Origin: Micromonospora sp. WMMD961
GTDB taxonomy: Bacteria; Actinomycetota; Actinomycetes; Mycobacteriales; Micromonosporaceae
Direction of reading: 5' to 3'
Assembly (NCBI RefSeq): GCF_029626145.1
Contig: NZ_JARUBJ010000002.1
Coordinates: 2,138,501 to 2,202,500, forward strand
Length of the DNA stretch: 64,000 nucleotides
Shown here: positions 53,400 through 62,006 of the stretch, one piece after another
Position numbering within the stretch: position 1 is the stretch's first letter
Layout of the letters: every line of letters starts with the position of its first letter
Translations under genes and position numbers: made by a program
Notes under the pieces: generated by a model
Told to the model about the DNA's origin: nothing
The model's input: only the letters and a program-made list of their open reading frames with translations
Database searches by the model: none

Positions 53400-53548
53400 G
53401 GTTCCGTCATCTGAGACGCCGATCCCACGGGCAGCGACGTGACGAGGCCCTTCAGTCTGGAGACCTCTTCGGCGAGTCCGAAGGCGTCAGCGCGCTGGCG
53501 CCGGCAGAGGTGGTAGAGCCGCGTCCGCTCATGTCGAAGAGCGGTCAT
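53396..53548 (-). CDS. Possible small helical protein (50 aa)
   Basis: ATG 53548 opens a 50-residue frame (MTALRHERTRLYHLCRRQRA, then DAFGLAEEVSRLKGLVTSLP) predicted as one long helix. Its stop overlaps the GTG of the TPR gene by 4 bases, as in an operon. A similar peptide is encoded in the degenerate copy near 56750 (NADAFGSAEEVTEQEALVI). It may be an N-terminal piece of the same ancestral gene. Confidence 0.4.
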   Translation of the reverse strand: MTALRHERTRLYHLCRRQRADAFGLAEEVSRLKGLVTSLPVGSASQMTEP

Positions 53549-53713
53549 CGACTGGAAGTCCAGCGCATGCCCCGGATACCTAAATGCTGTAGCGGCCGCC
53601 GGTGCTGCCCCGGTGGATGTGAGGGCCCGGCGTGGCCAGCCGTCGGCCTGCGGACCGGAGCCCGCGTGAGATCCACATTTGCGATAGGTACCTGGCTGTG
53701 CCAAGGTAGCAGC

Positions 53714-54037
53714 ATGCAGTCCGATCCAAAGCTCGTTGCGTTGCGGCGCGGCCTGCTCGAACCACTCGTACTAGCTGCCGTCGAGTCCGAGCAGCGGTAC
53801 GCGGCGGAGATCCTCGCCGCGCTACAGGAGGCAGGCTTCCCCGCCCAGGAGGGGACGCTGTATCCGCTGCTGAGCAAACTCCGGCGAGACGGGCTTGTGC
53901 ACCACGAGTGGCGTGAGTCGCCGTCAGGGCCGCCCCGGAAGTACTTCTCCCTCACCGATACCGGCAGCGGCCAGCTCGCCGCGTTCCGCGAGTACTGGAC
54001 CGAGCTGACCCGCATGATCAACACGATTGGACGATGA
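53714..54037 (+). CDS. PadR-family transcriptional regulator
   Basis: The 107-residue product has the PadR winged helix: LLEPLVLAAVESEQRYAAEI, GTLYPLLSKLRRDGLV and PPRKYFSLTDTG. The short form (no long C-terminal arm) usually controls the gene behind it, here a PspC-domain membrane protein 3 bases downstream. AGGTACCT at 53685-53692 may be part of an operator. Confidence 0.92.
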   Translation: MQSDPKLVALRRGLLEPLVLAAVESEQRYAAEILAALQEAGFPAQEGTLYPLLSKLRRDGLVHHEWRESPSGPPRKYFSLTDTGSGQLAAFREYWTELTRMINTIGR

Positions 54038-54040
54038 CCC

Positions 54041-54562
54041 ATGGACGAGCGGATATCCATCCGCCTCACCGGGCATGTCGCGGCCTTTCCAGCCACCAGC
54101 GAAGCACGCGACGCCCTGCGGCAGTACCTCGATGATGCGCGACGCGCGCTGCGATCCGACCCGGACGCTGACGAGATCGTCCGAGACCTCGAGTCCGCGA
54201 TTGGCGACCGTTTGAGCACTCTCACGGGCTCGGGCGACGACTCGCTGACCGGTACCCAGATGGCAGAGATCCTGGCTGAGCTCGGGCCGGTGAGCCCAGC
54301 ACGCCCCTCGCCGCCTTCCGCCGAGGGGAGGCCGCGTGGCCGGTTCTGGTGCCGGATCAACGAGGGCAAATGGTTCGGCGGCGTCTGCCTCGGCATCGCG
54401 GCATACGGCGGGTTCCGCGTCGACTGGGTACGAACCGTCGTGCTGCTGCTGACCATGCTCACCGGTGGACTACTCGCCGTGGTGTACCTGGTCCTGCTGC
54501 TCGTGCTCCCCGTCGTCCCGACGGTCACCGACTATGAGCGCCAACGGGACGCACTGCGATAG
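54041..54562 (+). CDS. PspC-domain membrane protein
   Basis: The 173-residue protein has an N-terminal helical HAAS-like part (residues 1-85) and a PspC domain: WFGGVCLGIAAYGGFRVDWVR followed by two adjacent membrane helices (VVLLLTMLTGGLLAVVYLVL). PadR plus HAAS/PspC is a common envelope-stress module. The ATG follows the PadR stop by 3 bases, so translation is coupled. Confidence 0.88.
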   Translation: MDERISIRLTGHVAAFPATSEARDALRQYLDDARRALRSDPDADEIVRDLESAIGDRLSTLTGSGDDSLTGTQMAEILAELGPVSPARPSPPSAEGRPRGRFWCRINEGKWFGGVCLGIAAYGGFRVDWVRTVVLLLTMLTGGLLAVVYLVLLLVLPVVPTVTDYERQRDALR

Positions 54563-54731
54563 ACCTGAACCGAAGCGCATGGCGAAGCGGGACTCCAAGC
54601 TCCGCTGTTGTCGATCAGCAAGCCACCTTGCCACACCCCACCAGGCCTGCCAGCGGAGCTCACCACTACCGAACATGCACTCTTCTGCCGCAGTGTGCGC
54701 GCGGATCTGCTGCAAAGCGTTCACGGGGAGG

Positions 54732-55219
54732 TCAGTCGAACCAGTTGAACAGCAGGTCACCAAGCCGACCCGGACGGTGGTAGGCGACATCGCGGCGTTC
54801 TTCGTCGGTAAGCAGCCGGAGGGACCGATCCTCGATCGGTTGCTCCAGCTCCGCCGGGGTGGCGACCCGCAACCCCGCTCGGCGATAGATCTCCCGGCCT
54901 GGGACGGCGGCGAACACCAGATTGATCAGATAAGGATCTCGCTGTTGAGCTGCAGCGGCCAGGGCGACGGTGGCGTTGAGAAGAACGCGCGACGGTTGGT
55001 GGTCACCGAGTCGCACACCGATCCGGTAGTAGTTCCGGCCGACTGTTGGATCCTCGACGAGGTGGTGACTGCGCCACCTGCTCCTCTGATGCTCTCGTAC
55101 ACCGGGGCCAGCCAGGTGGCACACAGCGCCGGGTCAGGCCGCGGTGTGGTCACTCCGGCTCTCAGCAGATCGACGATGGGCACGCAGGGCATCATCCCGC
55201 ATCGCAGCCGTGTCTCCAC
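54732..55219 (-). pseudogene. Frameshifted hypothetical gene
   Basis: Two overlapping frames make one continuous protein. The first, from ATG 55219, reads MMPCVPIVDLL and CATWLAPVYESIRGAGGAVTT. The second continues from about 55050 with DPTVGRNYYRIGVRLGD, LLNATVALAAAAQQRDPYL and ends GRLGDLLFNWFD at 54732. The switch needs a loss of one base or gain of two near 55045-55065. Both parts keep good coding bias, so the lesion is recent or a sequencing error. No function is recognised. Confidence 0.7.
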
Positions 55220-55309
55220 AGCGAAGCCCGCAGACGAGCGCCTCCGGTTGGCGCCCGCTGCCGGGCATTCGGATCTGCCACAAATCGTTCGGTACCCAAG
55301 GTGAGGCGG

Positions 55310-55585
55310 CTACCCGGCAACCTGGGCGTCACTCGGCCCGGCGTTGACGCGGAACTGGAGTACGTCCATGGCCCGGGGCAACAGGATCGGTGGATCCGCT
55401 TCTCGCATCGTGAGGAGAGCAGAAATCGCGCCACGAGTGAGGGCCGCATCGATCGCCCGCTGCGTCTCGGGCGGAAGTGACTCCCAGGTGGCCTTGGCGG
55501 CACAGAGGTAGCAGCGCTCATCGGCATGTTCCGGGAGACAATTCGCATAGGGTTGGCCGCAGCCCGAGCATCGGTAGTCGATCAT
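55310..55585 (-). CDS. Small protein with N-terminal zinc-ribbon-like cysteines
   Basis: The 91-residue product starts MIDYRCSGCGQPYANC and has a second pair CYLC at about residues 31-34, a CxxC...CxxC spacing that could bind zinc. The rest is helical. It may bind nucleic acid or protein. No family is recognised. The frame is open far upstream through the S1 pseudogene region, but ATG 55585 begins the patterned part. Confidence 0.6.
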   Translation of the reverse strand: MIDYRCSGCGQPYANCLPEHADERCYLCAAKATWESLPPETQRAIDAALTRGAISALLTMREADPPILLPRAMDVLQFRVNAGPSDAQVAG

Positions 55586-55713
55586 GAAGCAATTATCGTC
55601 CTGCGGGCGCGTCGAGTCGGGCTCCAGTCGCACTCGGCGCCCCGCCTGGTCCGCCTTCACGGTGGCGACCTCTTCTAACGCTGGCCCCCTAGTCAGGCTG
55701 AATCGTGAAGTAG

Positions 55714-56080
55714 TCACTCGATGCCCGGAGCGACGCGGACGAACGCACCAAACGGCACCACTCCGACGACCGGCCCGCACAGCACCTCGCCGACCCGCTC
55801 CGCGAACTGGACCAGAGGATCCTCCTGCAACGCCTTCAGGGACAGCCGCACCTGTCCACGGGTGGCGTCGAAGTCGAGCCCCTCGGCGGAAACCTGCCTG
55901 CGTGCACACCACCGGCGGAGGATTTGAGAAGCAGTCCCAGGTCAGCTCCGGGATCCTGATGAACCCTGTGCCAGGCGAATTGGCCGGATCTCCTTCGAGG
56001 CGGACGATGACGCTGAAGTGATGGATCTTTGAGATGACTCCCCGCACTGCCGTGCCGCGCTCCGGCTCACGTACAGACAC
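55714..56080 (-). pseudogene. Frameshifted S1 RNA-binding-domain gene
   Basis: From GTG 56080 the frame reads EPERGTAVRGVISKIHHFSV and GTGFIRIPELTWD, an S1-like beta barrel start, then loses pattern near 55900. Another frame continues it with ATRGQVRLSLKALQEDPLV and VVPFGAFVRVAPGIE and stops at TGA 55714-55716. The next codons (LLH) fit the family, so that TGA replaces a glycine codon. One frameshift and one nonsense change make this a pseudogene of a two-S1-domain protein. Confidence 0.75.
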
Positions 56081-56130
56081 GGCAGAGTTATAAGGCCGAG
56101 GTAGCGGTCTGCGGCGGCCCGGTGCGATCC

Positions 56131-56310
56131 CGGTTTGGGGGAGCAGGTTGGGAGCAGCGGGCTGCCCTGAACAGCCTTGAACTGCGTGCAACAGCTGATC
56201 GTCGTCGGACCGCCGGGGTCGGGAAAGACCGCGTGAACGGTCCTCAACTACGCCCACCACTACCTGCGGATTCTCGTTCCCGCAGGTCAGAGTCGGTGCG
56301 GCGTCCTGTT
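56131..56310 (+). repeat. Element end B (relative of end A, no core)
   Basis: This segment is similar to 51184-51327 at both ends, with about 36 extra bases in the middle. It contains GGGAGCAG twice at 56139-56157 and ends with GTCCTGTT, but the next bases are GCCCGCGGAG rather than the tRNA core. It looks like the end of a second element whose core was lost or replaced. Confidence 0.6.
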
Positions 56311-56425
56311 GCCCGCGGAGTGCTCCGCGGTTTTATGCAGCAGTCGGCAACGTTCTATGTCACCTGGTGGGGGTGTGCGCAGGTCAAGGCGGTAAGGAGC
56401 TGCCAGTTGCTCCGGCATTGCATGT

Positions 56426-56830
56426 GGGAGCAGATTGGGTGCAGGCTGGCGAAGGGGTCTCCACGCCCGAAGTGCTCACCGATGCCGGACAGAGATGAGG
56501 CGCTTTCACCTGTGGTGATTGAGATCGAGCGGTGCGGCGTGACCTCCCAGAGAAGACCGAAGTGGTCAGGGTTCGCTGCTTCCCGCCTGGCTGGTGCCAG
56601 CTGCCGTCGGGGACTCGCTGACGTCGGTCAAGAGGGGTGCCGCCGTAACGACGCATGGCTTTGACTCCCGCCGTGGTGGCGTCGATGTGGTTCCGAGGGA
56701 TGAGACTCGAATCCCACCAGCAGCGCGATGACCAGTGCTTCCTGCTCGGTGACCTCTTCGGCGGATCCGAAGGCGTCAGCGTTGACGCCTCGCGGCGGCA
56801 GCAGAACGGTGTCCACACATTCCGATGAGC
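56426..56830 (-). pseudogene. Degenerate copy of the TPR-regulator 5' region
   Basis: Bases 56440-56580 resemble 53150-53290 (shared blocks GAAGTGCTCACCGA, GAGCGGTGCG and CGTGACCTCCCAG). Bases 56750-56800 resemble 53458-53505 (GACCTCTTCGGCG, TCCGAAGGCGTCAGCG). Translated pieces include SGRSRRTA and ADAFGSAEEV, also seen at 53 kb, but in different frames. This is a decayed duplicate. It starts with a GGGAGCAG pair at 56426-56444. Confidence 0.6.
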
Positions 56831-56848
56831 GTACATCGGCGCGCACGG

Positions 56849-57181
56849 TCAGGCAGTCGTTGCCGGCCACTGGGCGACGAATGCTGCGCCGGGAATCCTG
56901 GCGCCGATGAGCAGACCGATGAACTCGTCGAGCGTTACTTCGAGATCGTCGTGGCCGGTAAGTTCGTAGTGCTTGTTGACGATCCTGTCGTCAGCCAGGC
57001 GGACCGTGTCCAAGTCCGCCTCGCCGCTGAGCCAGATCGTGACCTGAGCGAGCCACGCCGAAGACCCGTTGTCGTCAGCGATGAGTGCCCGGATGGCGAG
57101 CGGGCGCCAGGAGATGTTCAGCAACATGGTTGCGAGCAGGTCGTCGAGGGTCAGCACACCAGGGGGATTCTCGCCGACCAA
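56849..57181 (-). CDS. Hypothetical protein without a clear start
   Basis: The frame encodes 110 residues from TTG 57181 (GVLTLDDLLATMLLNISWRP; VTLDEFIGLLIGARIPG). The same frame stays open and protein-like for about 50 codons further upstream (VPGVDGLVAAYFSPDGPFAG) to a stop near 57353, but contains no ATG, GTG or TTG there. The original start is therefore probably lost and this is a truncated gene. No family is assigned. Confidence 0.5.
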   Translation of the reverse strand: MVGENPPGVLTLDDLLATMLLNISWRPLAIRALIADDNGSSAWLAQVTIWLSGEADLDTVRLADDRIVNKHYELTGHDDLEVTLDEFIGLLIGARIPGAAFVAQWPATTA

Positions 57182-57445
57182 GTCGAATGACGTACCGGCG
57201 AACGGCCCGTCGGGGCTGAAGTAGGCGGCGACGAGCCCGTCGACGCCGGGAACGGCGAGCGCTTCACGGATCCGGGCTCGGACTAGATCCTCAGCCTGTA
57301 CCGCGAAAGCATGCCACGTCGGAGTTCGTGGAGCAGATCACGTTCGACCGGTGATGAGGTTCGCGTAGGGTTCAACCCCTTTGTCACCGCCAGCCTCATG
57401 ATCAACAGAAAAACCTTCCGTGGGGGTAAATGGATTGGGGCGCTG

Positions 57446-57958
57446 ATGCGTAAACCCCGTGTGGAACGAGAACGGACGGACTTCGCAGACTTCTATCAGC
57501 GGTCCCGAGACAACTGCCTGCGCGCCGTACTAGCTGGTACGGGCGATCGCGCGCTGGCCGAGGATCTGGTCGCTGAGGCGTTCGCGCGAGCCTGGGCCTC
57601 CTGGCCGAAGCTGAGCCAGCATCCGGCACCGGCGGCGTGGGTGGTGCGCACCGCCCTCAACATCCGGGTGTCCTGGTGGCGGCGACGCCGGCGGGAGGTG
57701 GCCCTCGACGGCCACGAGCGACCGTCTCTCATCGAGGACGATCTCGACACGGATGACGCCCTGCTGGCGGCCGTTCGCCGGTTGCCGCGGCGGCAGCGTG
57801 AGGTGGTCGTGTTACGTATCTGGCTCGACCTGGACACCAGGTCCGTGGCTGCGGTGTTGGGCATCTCCGCCCAAACCGTAGCCGTCCATCTGTCCCGTGC
57901 CACCGCAACCCTGCGGGCGCAGCTCGCGCCCGCAGCCCGTGAGGAGATTCGATCATGA
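57446..57958 (+). CDS. ECF-family RNA polymerase sigma factor (SigE-like)
   Basis: The 170-residue product has sigma region 2 (ALAEDLVAEAFARAWASWP) and region 4 (LPRRQREVVVLRIWLDLDTRSVAAVL condensed; ISAQTVAVHLSRA). It has the size of the short actinobacterial SigE-like group. ATG 57446 follows GGGGCG. Its stop overlaps the ATG of a CU044_5270-family gene, the usual membrane partner and probable anti-sigma factor. Confidence 0.92.
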   Translation: MRKPRVERERTDFADFYQRSRDNCLRAVLAGTGDRALAEDLVAEAFARAWASWPKLSQHPAPAAWVVRTALNIRVSWWRRRRREVALDGHERPSLIEDDLDTDDALLAAVRRLPRRQREVVVLRIWLDLDTRSVAAVLGISAQTVAVHLSRATATLRAQLAPAAREEIRS

Positions 57959-58947
57959 ACGACGATGAGGTGTGGGACGCGGTGAAACAGACCCTTTCCG
58001 ACGTAAAGATGGATCGCCCGGTCGAGGCGATCGAGCAGCGCGGCCGGGCCCGGCGACGCAAGCGCCAGGTGCTTGGCCTGGCCGCTGGCGGCGGCGTCGC
58101 GGCCGTGGCCGCCCTCGCGCTGGCCCTGCCGATGGCCACGGGATCCGGTACGGCCCCGGCTTCGACCGGCCAGGACAATCACGCCGGGGCCGCCTCCCTG
58201 GCACCGGCAGGCAACACCAAGCTCGTGTCCCTGGCAGCCAACCTCACCGCAGACAGCGCCTCACTGCCGGGCGACGCGTCGCTGATCATCGAGAAGGTCG
58301 ATGTCCGTCGGGGCACCGTGCCGTCTCGTACCCGGTACCACCTGTACACCGACAGCGGCGAGTACTACTACACCGAGGTCAGGAGCGAACTCCCGCGGGT
58401 GATCGCTCGTGGCGAGAACCTCGGCAACGGCTTCCACACCCGGGGGGTGGCGGCGGCGCGGTACGCGGTAACCGGTGACCTCGCCGAGGCCCGGGAGCAA
58501 ATGATCAACTCGGTGTACGACGAGGGAAAGCCCCCTGCCGACGCCGAGCAGGACCGAATGGAGATCCTTCGGCAGAAGGGGGTCGTAAACCCGTCTCCGC
58601 TTACCGATGAGGACCGGGAGAGCATCGCCGCCAACCACCTCTGGGTTAACAGCGTTGACGTGCTCTCCGCAGGGGGAGGCGACCCGAAGGTACGGGCTGG
58701 CGTGCTTCGCCTGATCTCCACTATCCCCGGTGTCACCGTCGTGGATTCGACGACCGGCGGGCAGCCCACCCTGACCATCACCGCGAGCGTGTTTGGGGAC
58801 GACACCCAACAGGTGCTGACCATCAACGCCGAGAACGGGGTACCGATCAGTTCCACGATGGACTCCCCGGAGACGGGAACCTCCTTCGCGGGAACCTTCA
58901 AGGTCTCCCGCGTGACGGTGGCCGACATCAAGGCCGGCAGGTTCTGA
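57955..58947 (+). CDS. CU044_5270-family membrane protein, probable anti-sigma
   Basis: The 330-residue protein has a short cytoplasmic N-terminus (MNDDEVWDAVKQTLSDVKMD), a membrane helix at about residues 38-62 and a large external domain (LIIEKVDVRRGTVPSRTRYH; LRLISTIPGVTVVDSTTGGQ). This family is encoded directly after SigE-like ECF factors. A role in sequestering the sigma is inferred from that context. It ends just before a perfect terminator. Confidence 0.88.
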   Translation: MNDDEVWDAVKQTLSDVKMDRPVEAIEQRGRARRRKRQVLGLAAGGGVAAVAALALALPMATGSGTAPASTGQDNHAGAASLAPAGNTKLVSLAANLTADSASLPGDASLIIEKVDVRRGTVPSRTRYHLYTDSGEYYYTEVRSELPRVIARGENLGNGFHTRGVAAARYAVTGDLAEAREQMINSVYDEGKPPADAEQDRMEILRQKGVVNPSPLTDEDRESIAANHLWVNSVDVLSAGGGDPKVRAGVLRLISTIPGVTVVDSTTGGQPTLTITASVFGDDTQQVLTINAENGVPISSTMDSPETGTSFAGTFKVSRVTVADIKAGRF

Positions 58948-58961
58948 CCCTCGGTCCTGCA

Positions 58962-59000
58962 CCGTGCGCGCCGTCCGCCCCTCTTGGACGGCGCGCACGG
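58962..59000 (+). terminator. Terminator, 15-bp perfect stem
   Basis: CCGTGCGCGCCGTCC at 58962-58976 pairs with 58986-59000 around a 9-base loop, 15 bases past the stop of the anti-sigma-like gene. Confidence 0.8.
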
Positions 59001-59034
59001 ACCGCGCCTATCCGGGCGGCGCCGCTTGGTCGCG

Positions 59035-59716
59035 CTACATCTGGGCGATCAGTGGCTGTGCCTGCGCTTCGAGGCTGTACCCGTTCTCCCAGGGGAACCG
59101 GTCCTGCTGGTCGGGCCAGACGAGCTCCGCGGCGACCCGGCGCCGCGTCTTGCCGACCGTGTCACGGGGTCGGACCGTGGCCAGCAGTGCCTTGGCCTGG
59201 GCGGCGGACAGGCTCTTCTTCGCTCCACCGGGGATCAGTTCCAGCAGCAGTTGGTGCAGCTGGGACACCATCCGGGTGTGATCCTCACCAAGTGAGCGGC
59301 ACCGGTCGACAAGGATCCGCAGCAGTGCCAGCTGCTCATCGTTGACCACTGGGCGCAGCCCGGCCATGCGGGTGCCGACCAGCGCGATGGAGTGGGCGTC
59401 GGTGGCATCAGTCTTGCGGCCCTGACCGGTCGCGAACACCCGCGCCCTGGCGGACAGCTTCGGTGGGACGTCGAGGACCTGTTCGCCGTCGACGAGGAGC
59501 CGGTTGGCGACGTGTCGGCCGATGCCCTGGCAGCCCTCGATCGCCCACCCGATTCGGCCATTGCCTGGCGTACTTTCTCATCGCCGCGTAACCGTCAATG
59601 CCGGTGTCGAAACGGCCACCACCGACGATGGTCTCGTCGCCGGCCATGACCTTGAACGTGGCGGAGCGCTTGTGCGGCTCCATCCCGATGACCACACGAT
59701 CTGAAGTGCCACTCAC
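59035..59716 (-). pseudogene. IS110-family transposase remnant
   Basis: From GTG 59716 the product reads MSGTSDRVVIGMEPHKRSAT, the start of the IS110 RuvC-like (DEDD) domain. Near 59565 the frame shifts, and the continuation is in another frame (FATGQGRKTDATDAHSIALV; HTRMVSQLHQLLLELIPGGA). It ends at TAG 59035 with degraded sequence before the C-terminal domain that carries the catalytic serine. It is inactive. No terminal repeats were identified, as expected for IS110. Confidence 0.82.
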
Positions 59717-60028
59717 CGCGTCCTCCGATGCTCGATCAGCAGTTGTCGAGCCGGGAGGGCAACGCTACTTCGAGCAGAGCAAACCCCTCTTGAGCCTCTC
59801 CCCGCCCGGGGGCGACGCCCGGGCCGCGCAGGCCAAATGAGAGCCACACGACCAGCGTGGGCAGCCGATGAGAGAGCGACAGCCCGGACGCCTGAACCGA
59901 AGCCTGGCCGGGCCACGGTCGAAGGTCAATGAAACAAGTAGCCGATGAGCGTGCGTTTCACCACGATCATTTCGGGCCGACCTGACGGCCGAGGGGAAGC
60001 GAAAAGTGCTGGCGCCCGGGCTCAGGCC
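59717..60028. other. Intergenic, IS110 5' flank
   Basis: This 312-base gap has no supported gene. A CCCGGG.../...CCCGGG hairpin lies near 59806-59824 upstream of the transposase start. Confidence 0.5.
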
Positions 60029-60430
60029 CTAGTCGAGGCATCGGACGCGGACGGCGATGTGCTGTGGCTGACCGCCCGTGTCTCGGTGTATGACCTCAAG
60101 CTCGACTCGGTGCCGGTCCATTGAGACGGGGTCGTCCTTCTCGCCGGCCAGGCAGGTTGGATAGGTGCCGTCGTGGTGCGATGTCCCGTTCACGTCCTGC
60201 CAGCTTTCGGCGATCACTGAGTAGATCGTGTCGCCATCGAAAGGGCCCCGCGGGGCCCCGTCAGCCTCGAAGGCGATGAACTTGGTCTGGTCATTCGACC
60301 AGGTGACCGTCCCAGCGAGCAGCTCCGGCTTGGCGGTGTGCGGATCGTCGGCAAGCTGGGCTGCCCCGAAGCCGCCGATCAGCCCTATGGCGATCAGCGC
60401 TAGACACCAAGGGCGCCTGCGCGGTGATCT
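60029..60430 (-). CDS. Exported hypothetical protein with lost or unusual start
   Basis: The frame encodes about 134 residues: a basic, signal-like head (RSPRRRPWCLALIAIGLIGG, cleavage near FGAAQ) and a secreted beta-rich part (ELLAGTVTWSNDQTKFIAFE; VELEVIHRDTGG; AVRVRCLD). No ATG, GTG or TTG precedes the signal in frame (the first is GTG 60217, inside the mature part). The gene seems cut at its 5' end where it meets the plus-strand gene at 60424. No family is recognised. Confidence 0.5.
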   Translation of the reverse strand, partial: RSPRRRPWCLALIAIGLIGGFGAAQLADDPHTAKPELLAGTVTWSNDQTKFIAFEADGAPRGPFDGDTIYSVIAESWQDVNGTSHHDGTYPTCLAGEKDDPVSMDRHRVELEVIHRDTGGQPQHIAVRVRCLD

Positions 60431-61173
60431 GGTTCCGGCTGGTCGACCAGCGTGGTTACGTAGCCTCGTTCTGCGAGGACGAGATCCGGCTTGGGGTCGA
60501 CGAGAGCTCGGGGAATGGCTTCAACTCGGAGCAGCGGGTCGCCTCGAGCGCGTTCCAGGTCGGGCAGACGCACCGGACCGGCATCACCGTGCACAACGGC
60601 ACGGCCCAGGTGACGGTCGACGGCACGCCCGCTGTGAGCATGCCTGTCACCGACCCGCAGTTGGTCGCGGGCCGGGTCGTGCTCGGAGTGCTGAACGATG
60701 CGACCGAAGGGGACGCCACAGTGGCCTTCGCGAACGTCGATCTTCGGTCACCGGTGGTGGGTCAACCGGCGCACTTCACTGATCCGACGAATGGCTCCAG
60801 CCAGTCGATGGTGGAGCTTTACTCGTACGATCCGGTCGCGCGTTCCGCGGTGGCTCAGCCGGTGCTCGTGATGGCCAGTGCGGACTACTGCAAGCAGTTC
60901 AAGATTGACGCGAGCGATATCAGGTGCAGCGACCCGTACCAGATCGTCGAGAGCCACACGAAGGTGACGATCCCGGTCCGGTCCGCGCCGAAGCTGACGT
61001 CGTGGGAGAACGTCGGCGGCGGGGACGGCATCGTCTCGGTGCACGCCGGCGCCGGTCACTCCATCTCTGCGTCCAAGTTCACCGAGTGGCTGGCCGGGAA
61101 GCAAGGTGGCCTGGTCGCGATCACGACCACCAATGGCGAGGTCACCACGCTGACCAAGATTGACAACACCTGA
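60424..61173 (+). CDS. 5'-truncated hypothetical protein
   Basis: The 249-residue product starts at GTG 60424 inside what reads as an already running domain (KGACAVIWFRLVDQRGYVAS upstream and across the start). It is beta-rich, like a concanavalin/LamG-type fold (GFNSEQRVASSAFQVGQTHR; GITVHNGTAQVTVDG; VAFANVDLRS), with a C-terminal half of unknown type (ADYCKQFKIDASDIRC). No signal peptide remains. It abuts the head of the minus-strand exported gene, so the junction near 60405-60425 is probably a deletion or insertion scar. Confidence 0.55.
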   Translation: MIWFRLVDQRGYVASFCEDEIRLGVDESSGNGFNSEQRVASSAFQVGQTHRTGITVHNGTAQVTVDGTPAVSMPVTDPQLVAGRVVLGVLNDATEGDATVAFANVDLRSPVVGQPAHFTDPTNGSSQSMVELYSYDPVARSAVAQPVLVMASADYCKQFKIDASDIRCSDPYQIVESHTKVTIPVRSAPKLTSWENVGGGDGIVSVHAGAGHSISASKFTEWLAGKQGGLVAITTTNGEVTTLTKIDNT

Positions 61174-61447
61174 CCCGGTTGCGTCGCGGTCCCGGTGACC
61201 GGCGTGTCTGGGTCGCCGACCCGCCCCCGTGCAGGCCACCGAACCGATCCCGCAGGAATCACCCGGCAGCGCACTCCTCGGCCCTCGCCTGGTCCTCCCG
61301 TTAGCGCGGTCGCCGTTATGGCGGCGTCAAAAGGCGGGCGGTGGCCGTAGCGGCTGCGTGAATTCGTCGATGGTGGGCAGCGGATCGGGGTTGGTATGGG
61401 CGTCGAGGGTTCGAGATGCGAGCCCTCAACGTCGCAGGAGGCGCGTG
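61174..61447. other. Intergenic, no supported gene
   Basis: The frame of the next gene is open through much of this 274-base stretch, but it lacks coding pattern. AGGAGG at 61436-61441 is the ribosome site of the next gene. Confidence 0.55.
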
Positions 61448-61921
61448 GTGACTGCCGATGGGGAATCATCGACCGCGGTAACGCGGGCACGGACACCGAC
61501 CGGCGTCAGTGTCGCCGGGGGGTGGGCGGTGATGATCGCCGCAGCTCTGCTGGCCGCGGCGGCGTTCCCACCGGCCGACCTGCCGGGGCGGGCGTTCGTC
61601 ATGGCCATCGCCGCCGGCGGCTTCGCGACGGTGGTGGCCGACCTGCGCGCGGTGGCGGCGGTGACCGGGCTCGGTATGGCGACGTTCGTCGGCTTCCTGG
61701 CCAACCGATTCGGCGATCTGACCGGCGCCGCCGACGGCTGGTCGTACGCCGCGGTGATTGTCTTTGCCAGCGTGCTCGGTGTCGGTTACCGGGTCATGCG
61801 GTCGGTGCCGCCGGCAACCGCCCGTGATGCGGCGGACGGCGCCGTTACGCCCGGCCCTCGGCCGCCGTACGCTGCCGTGCCGGTCGGGTCCGATCCGCGG
61901 GAGGGTGATTTCCGGATGTGA
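61448..61921 (+). CDS. Small multi-pass membrane protein
   Basis: The 157-residue product has a polar head and about four hydrophobic helices (WAVMIAAALLAAAAF; AFVMAIAAGGFATVVADL; AAVTGLGMATFVGFLA; YAAVIVFASVLGVGYRVM). It resembles the membrane part of DUF4118-type sensors but has no kinase. GTG 61448 is 6 bases after AGGAGG, and GTG 61445 is possible. Confidence 0.72.
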   Translation: MTADGESSTAVTRARTPTGVSVAGGWAVMIAAALLAAAAFPPADLPGRAFVMAIAAGGFATVVADLRAVAAVTGLGMATFVGFLANRFGDLTGAADGWSYAAVIVFASVLGVGYRVMRSVPPATARDAADGAVTPGPRPPYAAVPVGSDPREGDFRM

Positions 61922-61967
61922 CCGTGGCCGGTGACCGATGCCACGGTCACGCCGGCCTGTCAGCGGC

Positions 61968-61999
61968 TTGACCTTGACGCAGCGTCAACCCCGCATGCT
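61968..61999 (+). promoter_or_regulatory. MerR-type promoter with central palindrome
   Basis: A -35-like TTGACC (61968-61973) is followed by the perfect palindrome TTGACGCAGCGTCAA (61974-61988) and a -10-like CATGCT (61994-61999), a spacer of 20 bases. MerR activators bind between such widely spaced elements. Initiation would fall near the ATG at 62007, so the mRNA may be leaderless. The MerR gene at 63605 is the likely regulator. Confidence 0.7.
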
Positions 62000-62006
62000 G
62001 GTCGTC

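Noticed and set aside
59035..59716. Intact IS110 element
   Set aside because: A frameshift and the missing C-terminal catalytic domain show a remnant.
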